Assembly (NCBI GenBank): GCA_905210525.1
Contig: CAJLXE010000104.1
Location: 1 to 6,172 of the forward strand
Direction of reading: 5' to 3'
Length of the DNA: 6,172 nt
Source: an uncultured Clostridia bacterium
GTDB taxonomy: Bacteria; Bacillota; Clostridia; HGM11327
Shown here one piece after another: positions 1 through 5,993 of this stretch (position 1 is the stretch's first letter; each line of letters opens with the position of its first letter). The translations under genes and the position numbers were made by a program. The notes beneath the pieces were generated by a model. That model saw only the letters and a list, made by a program, of their open reading frames with translations. It searched no databases and had not been told where the DNA came from.

Positions 1-241
1 CCTGAGGCAGTGCCTGCAAGTCTAGATTTGAATTCGCAAACGCCGATGATATAAGAGGGATTCCCGCCGCTTTCAGCTCTTTTTCGCTGTCTTTTGTACG
101 GAAATAAGGATTTACTATATCAAGATCTGCCACGCTTACTTCCAGACCCAGACTGCGCAGATAAAACGCGTAATTAACAGCTATATTTGTTTTCCCGCTC
201 CCATAGTGGCCTGCAAAAAGAGTCACTCTCTTATGCTCCAT
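1..241 (-). CDS. P-loop ATPase (MinD/ParA/CobQ-like), N-terminal 80 residues, cut by window edge
   Basis: The minus frame is open from ATG at 241 to the window edge and encodes 80 residues. A Walker A loop, GHYGSGKT, lies at residues 11-18. It is followed by the segment VADLDIVNPYFRTKD (about 37-51), whose acidic residues sit where the Walker A' region of SIMIBI-type NTPases is expected. No membrane segment or signal peptide is visible. The ribosome binding site AAGGGAG (251-257) lies 9 bases before ATG 241 and only 3 before the in-frame ATG at 247, so 241 is preferred. The start is 30 bases after the ACS1 stop with no terminator between, so it is probably co-transcribed and under the same T-box. 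From memory, ATPases with this GHYGSGKTN...DLDIVNPYFR signature occur beside 2-oxoacid:ferredoxin oxidoreductase genes in Clostridia; their exact role is not known to me. The ATPase fold is fairly certain, the specific role is not. Confidence 0.85.
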   Translation of the reverse strand, partial: MEHKRVTLFAGHYGSGKTNIAVNYAFYLRSLGLEVSVADLDIVNPYFRTKDSEKELKAAGIPLISSAFANSNLDLQALPQ

Positions 242-250
242 ACCCATATA

Positions 251-257
251 CTCCCTT
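251..257 (-). promoter_or_regulatory. Ribosome binding site of the ATPase gene
   Basis: The minus strand reads AAGGGAG. It is the only Shine-Dalgarno-like sequence in the 30-base gap after ACS1. Its spacing favours the ATG at 241 (9 bases) over the one at 247 (3 bases). The rest of the gap is A/T-rich and holds no terminator hairpin. Confidence 0.6.
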
Positions 258-271
258 GATTTTTATAATTA

Positions 272-2566
272 TTACAGCTTGCTTCGTATTATTTTTCCGC
301 TTGTTGTTTTGGGTAACTCGTCCTTGAAAACAACTATTCTCGGATATTTATACGGTGCTGTCTTGTGTTTTACGTATTCCTGAATTTCCTTTTTCAACAC
401 ATCTGTCGCTTCGGTACCTTTTGTAAGAACTATGCTGGCTTTTACAATCTGACCTCTCACATCATCGGGTGCCGCAGATACTCCGCATTCCAGTACGTAC
501 GGAAGCTCCATTATAACGTTTTCTATTTCAAAAGGTCCTATTCTGTATCCCGATGATTTTATAACGTCATCTATACGTCCTATATACCAGAAGAAGCCGT
601 CTTCATCTCTGTATGCAACGTCACCCGTATGATACATATCGTCATGCCATGCTTCTTTTGTTTTTTCTTCATCGAGATAATATCCCGTAAAGAGTCCGCA
701 CGGAGCGCCTTTATCGGTTCTTACTACAATTTCTCCCGTTTCACCGACGTCAACCGTTTTCCCGTCCGGATCAACGATATCAATGTCGTAAATAGGAATC
801 GGCTTACCCATAGAGCCTATTTTGTGAGGCGCGCCTACAAGATTTCCTATCATAAGAGTGCTTTCCGATTGTCCGAAGCCTTCCATTACCTGAAGTCCCG
901 TGAGCTTTTCAAGTTGTTTGAATACTTCCGGATTCAGTGCTTCGCCCGCAATCGTCGCATGTTCAACCGATGAAAGATCATATTTCGTGAGATCTTCTTT
1001 TATCATCATTCTGTACATTGTGGGCGGCGCACAGAATGTCGTAATATTATATTTTGCAAAAAGAGGCAATATATCCGACGCATTGAATCTGTCAAAATCA
1101 TATACAAATGTTGCGGCTTCGCACAGCCACTGTCCGTAAAGCTTGCCCCACATAGCCTTTGCCCAGCCTGTATCGGATATTGTCAAATGCAGGCCGTCCG
1201 GATCAACGCAATGCCAATATTTTGCCGTTATAAAGTGTCCGAGCGCATATTTATAGTTATGAGCCGCAATTTTCGGATAGCCCGTTGTTCCCGATGTGAA
1301 GAACATAAGCATAAGATCCTTACCTTTGGGCGAATCGGTCGTTCTTTCAAATTCAGAGCTGTACAGCTTGTACTCTTCGTCAAAATCATGCCAGCCGTCA
1401 CGCTCGCCGTTTACAATTATCTTTGTTCTGAGAGTCGGACATTCCGCAGCCGCAAGATCAGCTTGATGTGCAGTATCTCCGTCCGCCGTACAAAGTATTG
1501 CACTTACTCCCGCAGCCTGAAAACGATATGTAAAATCATGCTCCTGAAGAAGATTTGTAGCTGGAATTGCTATTGCGCCGAGCTTATTCAAGCCGAGCAT
1601 CGCAAACCAGAACTGATAGTGTCTTTTAAGAACAAGCATTACTCTGTCGCCTTTTTTTATTCCGAGAGCTTTGAAATAATTTGCACATTGCGCCGATGTT
1701 TTTTTCAGATCGCCGAACGTAAAAATTCTTTCGTTTTTGTCTCTGTCAAGATGCACCATTGCAATTTTATCCGGTTTTTCGGTTCCGAGAACATCCACAA
1801 CATCGTATGCAAAATTAAATTCATTCTCGTTTTTGAACTGAACCTTAACCGGAGTTCCGTTGGAATCCGTTTCAACGTCAACCCATTTGCTATATACGCG
1901 TTTTTCGTACTTATCCTTCGTTTTTTTCGGTTTTTCGGGAGAAATAGTTTTTTCTTCGGAAAGCTCCGGTATCGGTTCTCCCGACGGATTAAGCACCATT
2001 GCATAAAACAGACAATCCTCGCCTTCTACGGCTATCATGCCGTGAGGCGTTGCGCTGTCATAATATATACTGTCGCCCTCATGAAGTATTTCCTTATGTG
2101 AGCCCACCTGAACCTTAAGCGCGCCTTTGATTACAATATCGCATTCCTGACCGTCATGAGTAGTAAGTTCTATGTCATGTCTCTGAGCCTCTTCGCTGTA
2201 AGAAGCCGTTACGAAAAGAGGTTCTGCAATTCTGTTTTTGAACGCCGCCGCAAGATTATAGTAAACCATTCCGTGAGCTTTTTCTATTCTTTGTCCATCG
2301 CCCCTGCGAGTAACCGTATATGACGCCAAAGTAGGACTTGTACCTTCTATAATATCCGTAACGTCCACATTGAATGCCAATGCGCAACGGTAAATAAAAG
2401 CAAACGTAAGATTTGATTTGCCGTTTTCGCACGCAATGTATTCTTCAACGGAAACGTCTGTCTTGAGAGCCATTTCTTCTGTTGAAAGTCCCTCTATTTC
2501 GCGCAGTTCGCGTATTCTGCCTGCCATTTCCTGAAGCTTATAATCAAGCCCGGTAATTTGTTTCAT
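272..2566 (-). CDS. ACS1: HTH(XRE)-cupin-acyl-CoA synthetase (AMP-forming) fusion
   Basis: The product has 764 residues. Domain 1 (about 11-75) is an XRE/Cro-type helix-turn-helix. Domain 2 (about 120-195) is a cupin with H137, E141 and H175 as likely pocket or metal residues and the typical LHEGDSIYYDSATPH turn. A charged Lys/Glu-rich linker (about 196-222) follows. Domain 3 (about 225-764) is a full-length ANL adenylating enzyme: phosphate loop FFTSGTTGYPK (422-432), GFGQSEST (563-570), HTGD (646-649), IGRIDDVIKSSGYRIGP (662-678) and catalytic Lys758 in PKTTSGKIIR. The family activates a carboxylic acid to acyl-AMP and then acyl-CoA in the cytoplasm. The SSGYRIGP, APYKYPR and LPKT.SGKI motifs resemble medium/branched-chain (ACSM-like) synthetases, so short or branched acids are likely, though the substrate is inferred. 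The start is set by AGGAGG five bases upstream. A T-box leader precedes it and an ATPase gene follows after 30 bases. The enzyme motifs look intact; what the HTH binds is unknown. Confidence 0.92.
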   Translation of the reverse strand: MKQITGLDYKLQEMAGRIRELREIEGLSTEEMALKTDVSVEEYIACENGKSNLTFAFIYRCALAFNVDVTDIIEGTSPTLASYTVTRRGDGQRIEKAHGMVYYNLAAAFKNRIAEPLFVTASYSEEAQRHDIELTTHDGQECDIVIKGALKVQVGSHKEILHEGDSIYYDSATPHGMIAVEGEDCLFYAMVLNPSGEPIPELSEEKTISPEKPKKTKDKYEKRVYSKWVDVETDSNGTPVKVQFKNENEFNFAYDVVDVLGTEKPDKIAMVHLDRDKNERIFTFGDLKKTSAQCANYFKALGIKKGDRVMLVLKRHYQFWFAMLGLNKLGAIAIPATNLLQEHDFTYRFQAAGVSAILCTADGDTAHQADLAAAECPTLRTKIIVNGERDGWHDFDEEYKLYSSEFERTTDSPKGKDLMLMFFTSGTTGYPKIAAHNYKYALGHFITAKYWHCVDPDGLHLTISDTGWAKAMWGKLYGQWLCEAATFVYDFDRFNASDILPLFAKYNITTFCAPPTMYRMMIKEDLTKYDLSSVEHATIAGEALNPEVFKQLEKLTGLQVMEGFGQSESTLMIGNLVGAPHKIGSMGKPIPIYDIDIVDPDGKTVDVGETGEIVVRTDKGAPCGLFTGYYLDEEKTKEAWHDDMYHTGDVAYRDEDGFFWYIGRIDDVIKSSGYRIGPFEIENVIMELPYVLECGVSAAPDDVRGQIVKASIVLTKGTEATDVLKKEIQEYVKHKTAPYKYPRIVVFKDELPKTTSGKIIRSKL

Positions 2567-2569
2567 ATG

Positions 2570-2578
2570 CTCCTCCTG
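2570..2578 (-). promoter_or_regulatory. Ribosome binding site fixing the ACS1 start
   Basis: The minus strand reads CAGGAGGAG, with AGGAGG five bases before ATG 2566. It rules out the longer frame that starts with TTG at 2599: that start lies in the U-tract of the T-box terminator and has no ribosome binding site. Confidence 0.85.
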
Positions 2579-2597
2579 TTTTAGTGGGACAGATAAC

Positions 2598-2636
2598 AAA
2601 AGCCCGTCCCAAAGATATGATTTCTTTGAGACGAGC
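2598..2636 (-). terminator. Intrinsic terminator of T-box leader 1
   Basis: Arms 2624-2636 and 2602-2614 form a 13-bp stem with two G-U pairs and a 9-base loop (2615-2623). Four T follow on the minus strand (TTTTG). This U-tract is shorter than the seven T of the terminator in leader 2, so basal read-through may be higher. The 5' arm contains CTCAAA, which can instead pair with TTTGAG just before the T-box bulge to form the antiterminator. Confidence 0.85.
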
Positions 2637-2762
2637 CATAAATTACATTTATACCCGCGGTACCACTCAAATTGCGCGACTTCTTCGCGCCTCTTTCAGA
2701 CTCTGACAAGTCCTATGCATTTACGCAACATAACGGGAAAGTTCTACTCATGCACACTACAT

Positions 2763-2784
2763 AATGCATAATGCATTATGCATT
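2763..2784. repeat. 22-bp perfect palindrome of ATGCAT units inside T-box leader 1
   Basis: The stretch equals its own reverse complement and consists of three overlapping ATGCAT/ATAATGCAT units; another ATGCAT lies at 2715-2720. It sits between Stem I and the AGTAG element. In leader 2 that interval is 24 bases, against 49 here, so the palindrome accounts for nearly all the extra length. As RNA it could fold into a 9-bp A/U-rich hairpin with a TGCA loop. It may be an inserted small repeat in a non-conserved part of the leader. Confidence 0.75.
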
Positions 2785-2906
2785 TTCTTCTTTCCGACTC
2801 AGAAGCTACCGACCTTGAAAATCAACAACCGACGGCTCGCACCAAACGCCGTTTCTCTGAAGCGTATAATTTTCTGTCCTCTTCGTCCACGTCTTTAATT
2901 TGTTTG

Positions 2907-2935
2907 ATTATATCATATCTTCAGTATAATGTCAA
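2907..2935 (-). promoter_or_regulatory. Consensus sigma-A promoter for leader 1 and ACS1
   Basis: The -35 is TTGACA (2930-2935) and the -10 is TATAAT (2907-2912), separated by 17 bases. A TG one base upstream of the -10 makes it an extended -10. Both hexamers match the consensus perfectly. Transcription should start near 2900. The -35 begins 6 bases after the ACS2 stop codon, so the promoter is packed directly against the end of ACS2. Confidence 0.9.
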
Positions 2936-2941
2936 TAGTTT

Positions 2942-5212
2942 TTAAAGTTTATTTCTCTGTATTTTTCCGCTTATTGTCTTTGGCAATTCCGTTCTGAACT
3001 CAACTATTCTCGGATACTTATAAGGAGCGGTATGCTTCTTTACGTATTCCTGTATTTCTTTTTTGAGTTCATCCGTACCTTCCGTGCCTTTTACAAGAAC
3101 AATGCTTGCCTTTACAACCTGACCTCTTATTTCATCCGGAGCCGCCGAAACACCGCACTCAAGTACATAAGGAAGTTCCATTATTACATTTTCTATTTCA
3201 AAAGGTCCTATTCTGTATCCCGATGATTTGATAACGTCGTCTATTCTGCTTACGTACCAGAAGTATCCGTCCTCATCCTTCCATGCAACATCGCCCGTAT
3301 GATAAAGTCCGTCATGCCATGCATCTTTGGTTTTGTCATCGTCAAGATAATACCCGTTAAACAATCCGCACGGTATATGCTCATCCGTCCGTATTACAAT
3401 CTCGCCGTTTTCGCCTATTCCTACAGGTTTACCGTCACTGTCAACTATATCTATATCATAAAGCGGCACAGGCTTGCCCATAGAACCCGGCTTTGGCGTT
3501 GTTCCCCTGAGCGTTGCTATTGTAAGAGTCGTTTCCGTCTGACCAAAGCCCTCGTTTATCTGAAGTCCCGTTGCTTTTTCAAACTGATAGAATACTTCCG
3601 GGTTAAGCGCTTCGCCTGCGGTGGTAGCATGATGAATTGAGCTGAGATCAAATTTTGAAAGATCGTCCTTTATAAACATACGGTACATTGTAGGCGGAGC
3701 ACAAAATGTGGTAATATTGTATTTCGCAAACATAGGCATAATATCAGACGCATGGAAGCGTTCGAAATCATACACAAAAACAGCTCCTTCACAAAGCCAC
3801 TGTCCGTAAAGCTTACCCCAAAGCGCTTTGCCCCAACCCGTATCGGATATTGTAAAATGAAGTCCGTCGCGTTCAACGCAATGCCAGTACTTCGCCGTTA
3901 TGTAATGTCCGAGCGCGTATTTATAGCTGTGTGCGGCAATTTTCGGATAGCCCGTTGTGCCTGAGGTAAAGAACATAATCATATTGTCTTTTCCGCACGC
4001 CGTATCTTCCGTGCGTGCAAACTTTCCGCTGAACAGATTATATTCTTCATCAAATGTTCTCCAGCCGTCACACTCGCCGTTTACTATTATTTTAACCTTT
4101 ACCTGCGGACATTTTGCTGCCGCAAGGTCAACCTGATGCGCCGTGTCGCCGTCTGCCGTACAAAGTATTGCACTTACTCCCGCCGCATTGAAACGGTATT
4201 CAAAATCGTGTTCAAGAAGCTGGTTTGTAGCCGGTATTGCTATTGCGCCGAGCTTGTGAAGACCGAGTATTGCAAACCAGAATTGATAATGTCTCTTGAG
4301 AACAAGCATTACTCTGTCGCCTTTTTTTATGCCGAGAGACTTAAAATAATTCGCGCACTGTGCTGAAGCTCGCTTTATATCTCTGAATGTAAAACGTCTT
4401 TCCGTTTTATCGTTGGATATATGTATCATTGCAAGCTTATCCGGATACTTATCCGCGATTGCGTCAACCGTATCAAATGCGAAATTGTATTTATCCTCAT
4501 CGTTGAACGATATTCCCGTAAGGCATCCGTTTTCGTCTTCTGTGCAGTTTATAAACTTCTTGGCAAGAAGCTCTTCCGTACGTCCCGCAGAAACAATACT
4601 TTGGTGTATTTCTTTTTCATCCGCATTCTCTTCTCCCGGAAGCACCACAGCGCAAAAAATACAATCTTTTCCGTCAACAGCTATCATGCCGTGCGGCGTA
4701 CCGCTGTCATAATATATACTGTCTCCTTCGTGAAGCACAACCGTATGCTTTCCGACCTGCACCTTAAGACTTCCGCTGACAATCAGGTCAAATTCCTGAC
4801 CGCTGTGCGTTGTTGTATGTATCGGAAGCTTTTGCTGTTCTTCGGAATATTCATATTTAACCCAATACGGCTCTGCAATTTTATTTCTGAAAAGAGGCGC
4901 AAGGTTGCTTATCTCTATGCCGTATTCTTTAGCTGTAAGCTGTCCCTGACCTTTGCGCGTAACCGTAAATGAAGAAAGCTTTGCACTGTGACCTTCAAGA
5001 AGATCGGTAATTTCAATATCAAAAGCAAGCGCGCACTTATGAATGAACGTAAAAGGCAAATCAAGCTTTGCATTTTCGTACATGATGTATTCATTTACAG
5101 TAACATCTGTTTTATCAGCCATTTCTTCTTCTGAAAAGCCCATTATACAGCGCATTTCTTTTATTCTGGCTGCAACTTCTTCCAATCGGCTTAACGTGTT
5201 GTCATTTACCAT
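2942..5212 (-). CDS. ACS2: HTH(XRE)-cupin-acyl-CoA synthetase (AMP-forming) fusion, paralogue of ACS1
   Basis: The product has 756 residues with the same order as ACS1. An XRE-type helix-turn-helix (about 10-74) is followed by a cupin (about 119-192; H136, E140, H174), a linker without the Lys-rich stretch of ACS1, and an ANL acyl-CoA synthetase (about 217-756). Adenylation motifs are complete: FFTSGTTGYPK (414-424), GFGQTETT (555-562), HTGD (638-641), SRIDDVIKSSGYRIGP (655-670) and catalytic Lys750 in PKTISGKIQR. It should convert a small or branched carboxylate to its CoA thioester using ATP. The synthetase domain is very close to that of ACS1, while the HTH recognition helix (VTVNEYIMYENAK against VSVEEYIACENGK) and the linker differ more. 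The start is supported by CAGGAG eight bases upstream. It has its own promoter and T-box, whose predicted specifier is isoleucine. No terminator follows the stop codon; transcripts run into the leader of ACS1. The substrate is inferred. Confidence 0.93.
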   Translation of the reverse strand: MVNDNTLSRLEEVAARIKEMRCIMGFSEEEMADKTDVTVNEYIMYENAKLDLPFTFIHKCALAFDIEITDLLEGHSAKLSSFTVTRKGQGQLTAKEYGIEISNLAPLFRNKIAEPYWVKYEYSEEQQKLPIHTTTHSGQEFDLIVSGSLKVQVGKHTVVLHEGDSIYYDSGTPHGMIAVDGKDCIFCAVVLPGEENADEKEIHQSIVSAGRTEELLAKKFINCTEDENGCLTGISFNDEDKYNFAFDTVDAIADKYPDKLAMIHISNDKTERRFTFRDIKRASAQCANYFKSLGIKKGDRVMLVLKRHYQFWFAILGLHKLGAIAIPATNQLLEHDFEYRFNAAGVSAILCTADGDTAHQVDLAAAKCPQVKVKIIVNGECDGWRTFDEEYNLFSGKFARTEDTACGKDNMIMFFTSGTTGYPKIAAHSYKYALGHYITAKYWHCVERDGLHFTISDTGWGKALWGKLYGQWLCEGAVFVYDFERFHASDIMPMFAKYNITTFCAPPTMYRMFIKDDLSKFDLSSIHHATTAGEALNPEVFYQFEKATGLQINEGFGQTETTLTIATLRGTTPKPGSMGKPVPLYDIDIVDSDGKPVGIGENGEIVIRTDEHIPCGLFNGYYLDDDKTKDAWHDGLYHTGDVAWKDEDGYFWYVSRIDDVIKSSGYRIGPFEIENVIMELPYVLECGVSAAPDEIRGQVVKASIVLVKGTEGTDELKKEIQEYVKKHTAPYKYPRIVEFRTELPKTISGKIQRNKL

Positions 5213-5273
5213 AACCGTATCTCCTGAGTTTATTGTAGTAAAATTTTGATTATGAGCATTATCATAACCGTAT
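5206..5273 (-). repeat. 15-base direct repeat spanning the ACS2 start codon and a copy 53 bases upstream
   Basis: Positions 5206-5220 and 5259-5273 are identical except for one base; on the minus strand both contain TACGGTTATG. The downstream copy holds the real ATG. The upstream copy opens a short frame (ATG at 5265, 11 codons) but has no ribosome binding site. The rest of the 120 bases between the terminator and ACS2 shows nothing else I recognise. Confidence 0.4.
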
Positions 5274-5332
5274 TACGTCCGAATGCGTATATGTCCATAT
5301 GGCTTCCGAATACAGTGCGTTTCATGCGGTAT

Positions 5333-5370
5333 AAAAAAACTCGTCTCAAAGTATAATTCTTTGAGACGAG
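5333..5370 (-). terminator. Intrinsic terminator of T-box leader 2
   Basis: A perfect 12-bp stem (5359-5370 with 5340-5351) closes a 7-base loop and is followed by seven T on the minus strand. The 5' arm shares CTCGTCTCAAAG with the leader 1 terminator. Its CTCAAA can pair with TTTGAG ahead of the T-box bulge, giving the competing antiterminator. Confidence 0.93.
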
Positions 5371-5605
5371 CATATATTTACACATATTACCCGCGGTACC
5401 ACTCAAATTGCGACGGCAACAACCGCCACCTCTTTTTTAAGGCTTTGCACTTACGCAGCATTTTCGGAAGATGTCTACTCGCATACAGCTTTCGGACCTT
5501 CAGCTCGGAAGGGATTGGACTCTGAGTCGGCTTGCTACCGGGATCGCACCATCCCCGGCTCTCTGTGAGAAGATTAACTCGTCCGTCTTCGTCATAGCTT
5601 TTATT
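5333..5605 (-). promoter_or_regulatory. T-box riboswitch leader 2, controlling ACS2 (predicted specifier ATC, Ile)
   Basis: This is a complete class I T-box leader. Stem I carries an AGAGAG bulge and a GGTGCG distal loop closed by a CCGGG/CCCGG helix. A Stem II region with GAGTAGACAT follows, then a Stem III hairpin (GTGGCGG/CCGTCGC). The T-box core TGAGTGGTACCGCG is at 5392-5405, identical to leader 1, and a strong terminator comes last. The specifier loop lies between helices GAAG/CTTC and GAGTT/GACTC. Placing the specifier nine bases before the end of the following GAG gives ATC (5513-5515), an isoleucine codon. The base after it is C rather than the usual purine, so the reading needs checking; a one-base shift would give AAT (Asn) or TCC (Ser). 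Expected behaviour: uncharged tRNA-Ile stabilises the antiterminator and allows ACS2 expression. Confidence 0.93.
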
Positions 5606-5611
5606 GTCAAT

Positions 5612-5640
5612 ATGATACCACATATTTTTTTGTTTGTCAA
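5612..5640 (-). promoter_or_regulatory. Near-consensus sigma-A promoter for leader 2 and ACS2
   Basis: The -35 is TTGACA (5635-5640) and the -10 is TATCAT (5612-5617), with a 17-base A-rich spacer. The predicted start is near 5605, immediately before the T-box leader. Confidence 0.85.
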
Positions 5641-5705
5641 TACCCTGTTTTAAATATTTTTATATATCGGTTGCAATATGCAATCTGATATTCCGTAATA
5701 CAAAA

Positions 5706-5993
5706 TCAGAATAACCTGCCGAAAAAATCTTTTATAATTTCAAAGAGCTTGAATTTTACTTTTATCTCAACGTTTTCATCCGAAATAATTTCGTCCGCGG
5801 TTATTTCTTCGTTTTTATCCTCGGTTTCATACATCTCATTTACAAAGCAAAGCGGCGGAAAAAGGGTGTAGTTTACGCTTGTAACCGAAAAATCTTTCTT
5901 TATACACGACGCCGTGGCTTTTGCCGGATATATCATAAGCGAAATCGCGAATGTAAGTAATGCTGCGCTCAGCAAAAAATGTTTATACTTCAT
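5706..5993 (-). CDS. Small secreted protein of unknown function
   Basis: The product has 95 residues and I do not recognise its family. Residues 1-4 are polar and basic, and 6-22 form a hydrophobic core (FLLSAALLTFAISLMIY). A likely signal peptidase I region (PAKATAS) ends near residue 29, so the mature part is about 65-70 residues. TASC at 27-30 is a poor lipobox because the -3 residue is not Leu, Val or Ile. The mature chain has Cys30 and Cys49, a strongly acidic middle (about 53-76) and a C-terminal stretch VKFKLFEIIKDFFGRLF that could be a cationic amphipathic helix. The start has AAAGGAGA with 8-base spacing, which argues for a real gene. It lies 46 bases after an upstream partial gene and may be co-transcribed with it. 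It ends 65 bases before the leader 2 promoter and has no evident link to the synthetases. A weak hairpin at 5664-5691 is the only terminator candidate. Confidence 0.7.
   Translation of the reverse strand: MKYKHFLLSAALLTFAISLMIYPAKATASCIKKDFSVTSVNYTLFPPLCFVNEMYETEDKNEEITADEIISDENVEIKVKFKLFEIIKDFFGRLF

Larger units (their letters stand above)
2598..2900 (-). promoter_or_regulatory. T-box riboswitch leader 1, controlling ACS1 (predicted specifier GTA, Val)
   Basis: This is a complete class I T-box leader. Stem I carries an AGAGA bulge and a TGGTGCGA distal loop closed by ACGGC/GCCGT. A Stem II region with GAGTAGAAC follows, then a Stem III hairpin (GCGCGA/TCGCGC, 2674-2690). The T-box core TGAGTGGTACCGCG is at 2656-2669, and the terminator comes last. 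The lower Stem I helix can form as AGAGG/CTTCT. Placing the specifier nine bases before the end of the GAG that follows the specifier loop, as I recall for glyQS leaders, gives GTA (2807-2809), a valine codon, followed by G. A one-base shift would give GGT (Gly) or TAG (stop, impossible). The family reads the tRNA anticodon and its uncharged 3' end; uncharged tRNA stabilises the antiterminator and turns ACS1 and the ATPase on. The T-box itself is certain; the valine assignment is moderate. Confidence 0.93.

Noticed and set aside
1187..2101. A 304-codon open frame on the plus strand opposite ACS1
   Set aside because: It has no domain pattern, is rich in Arg, Cys and Phe as expected from reading a coding strand backwards, and lies entirely over a gene with complete enzyme motifs. 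The other plus-strand frames (for example 4421-4972) are shadows for the same reason.
2567..2599. An 11-residue N-terminal extension of ACS1 starting at TTG 2599
   Set aside because: It begins in the U-tract of the T-box terminator, has no ribosome binding site, and AGGAGG lies inside it with correct spacing for the ATG at 2566.
2798..2812. Reading the specifiers as Phe (TTC) or Leu (CTT), present in both leaders, or as Gly (GGT) and Asn (AAT)
   Set aside because: TTC and CTT fall in the 3' strand of the lower Stem I helix, not the loop. GGT/AAT are one base off the register I recall for glyQS, and the opposite shift gives a stop codon in leader 1. Not fully excluded without a structural alignment.
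5471..5653. Short open frames on both strands across T-box leader 2 (5387-5653)
   Set aside because: They fall wholly within the promoter and structured leader RNA and have no ribosome binding sites.
5664..5691. Possible terminator after the small secreted gene
   Set aside because: The hairpin is two 5-bp A/T-rich helices with an internal loop, followed by ATATAAAAATATTT rather than a clear U-tract; too weak to call.
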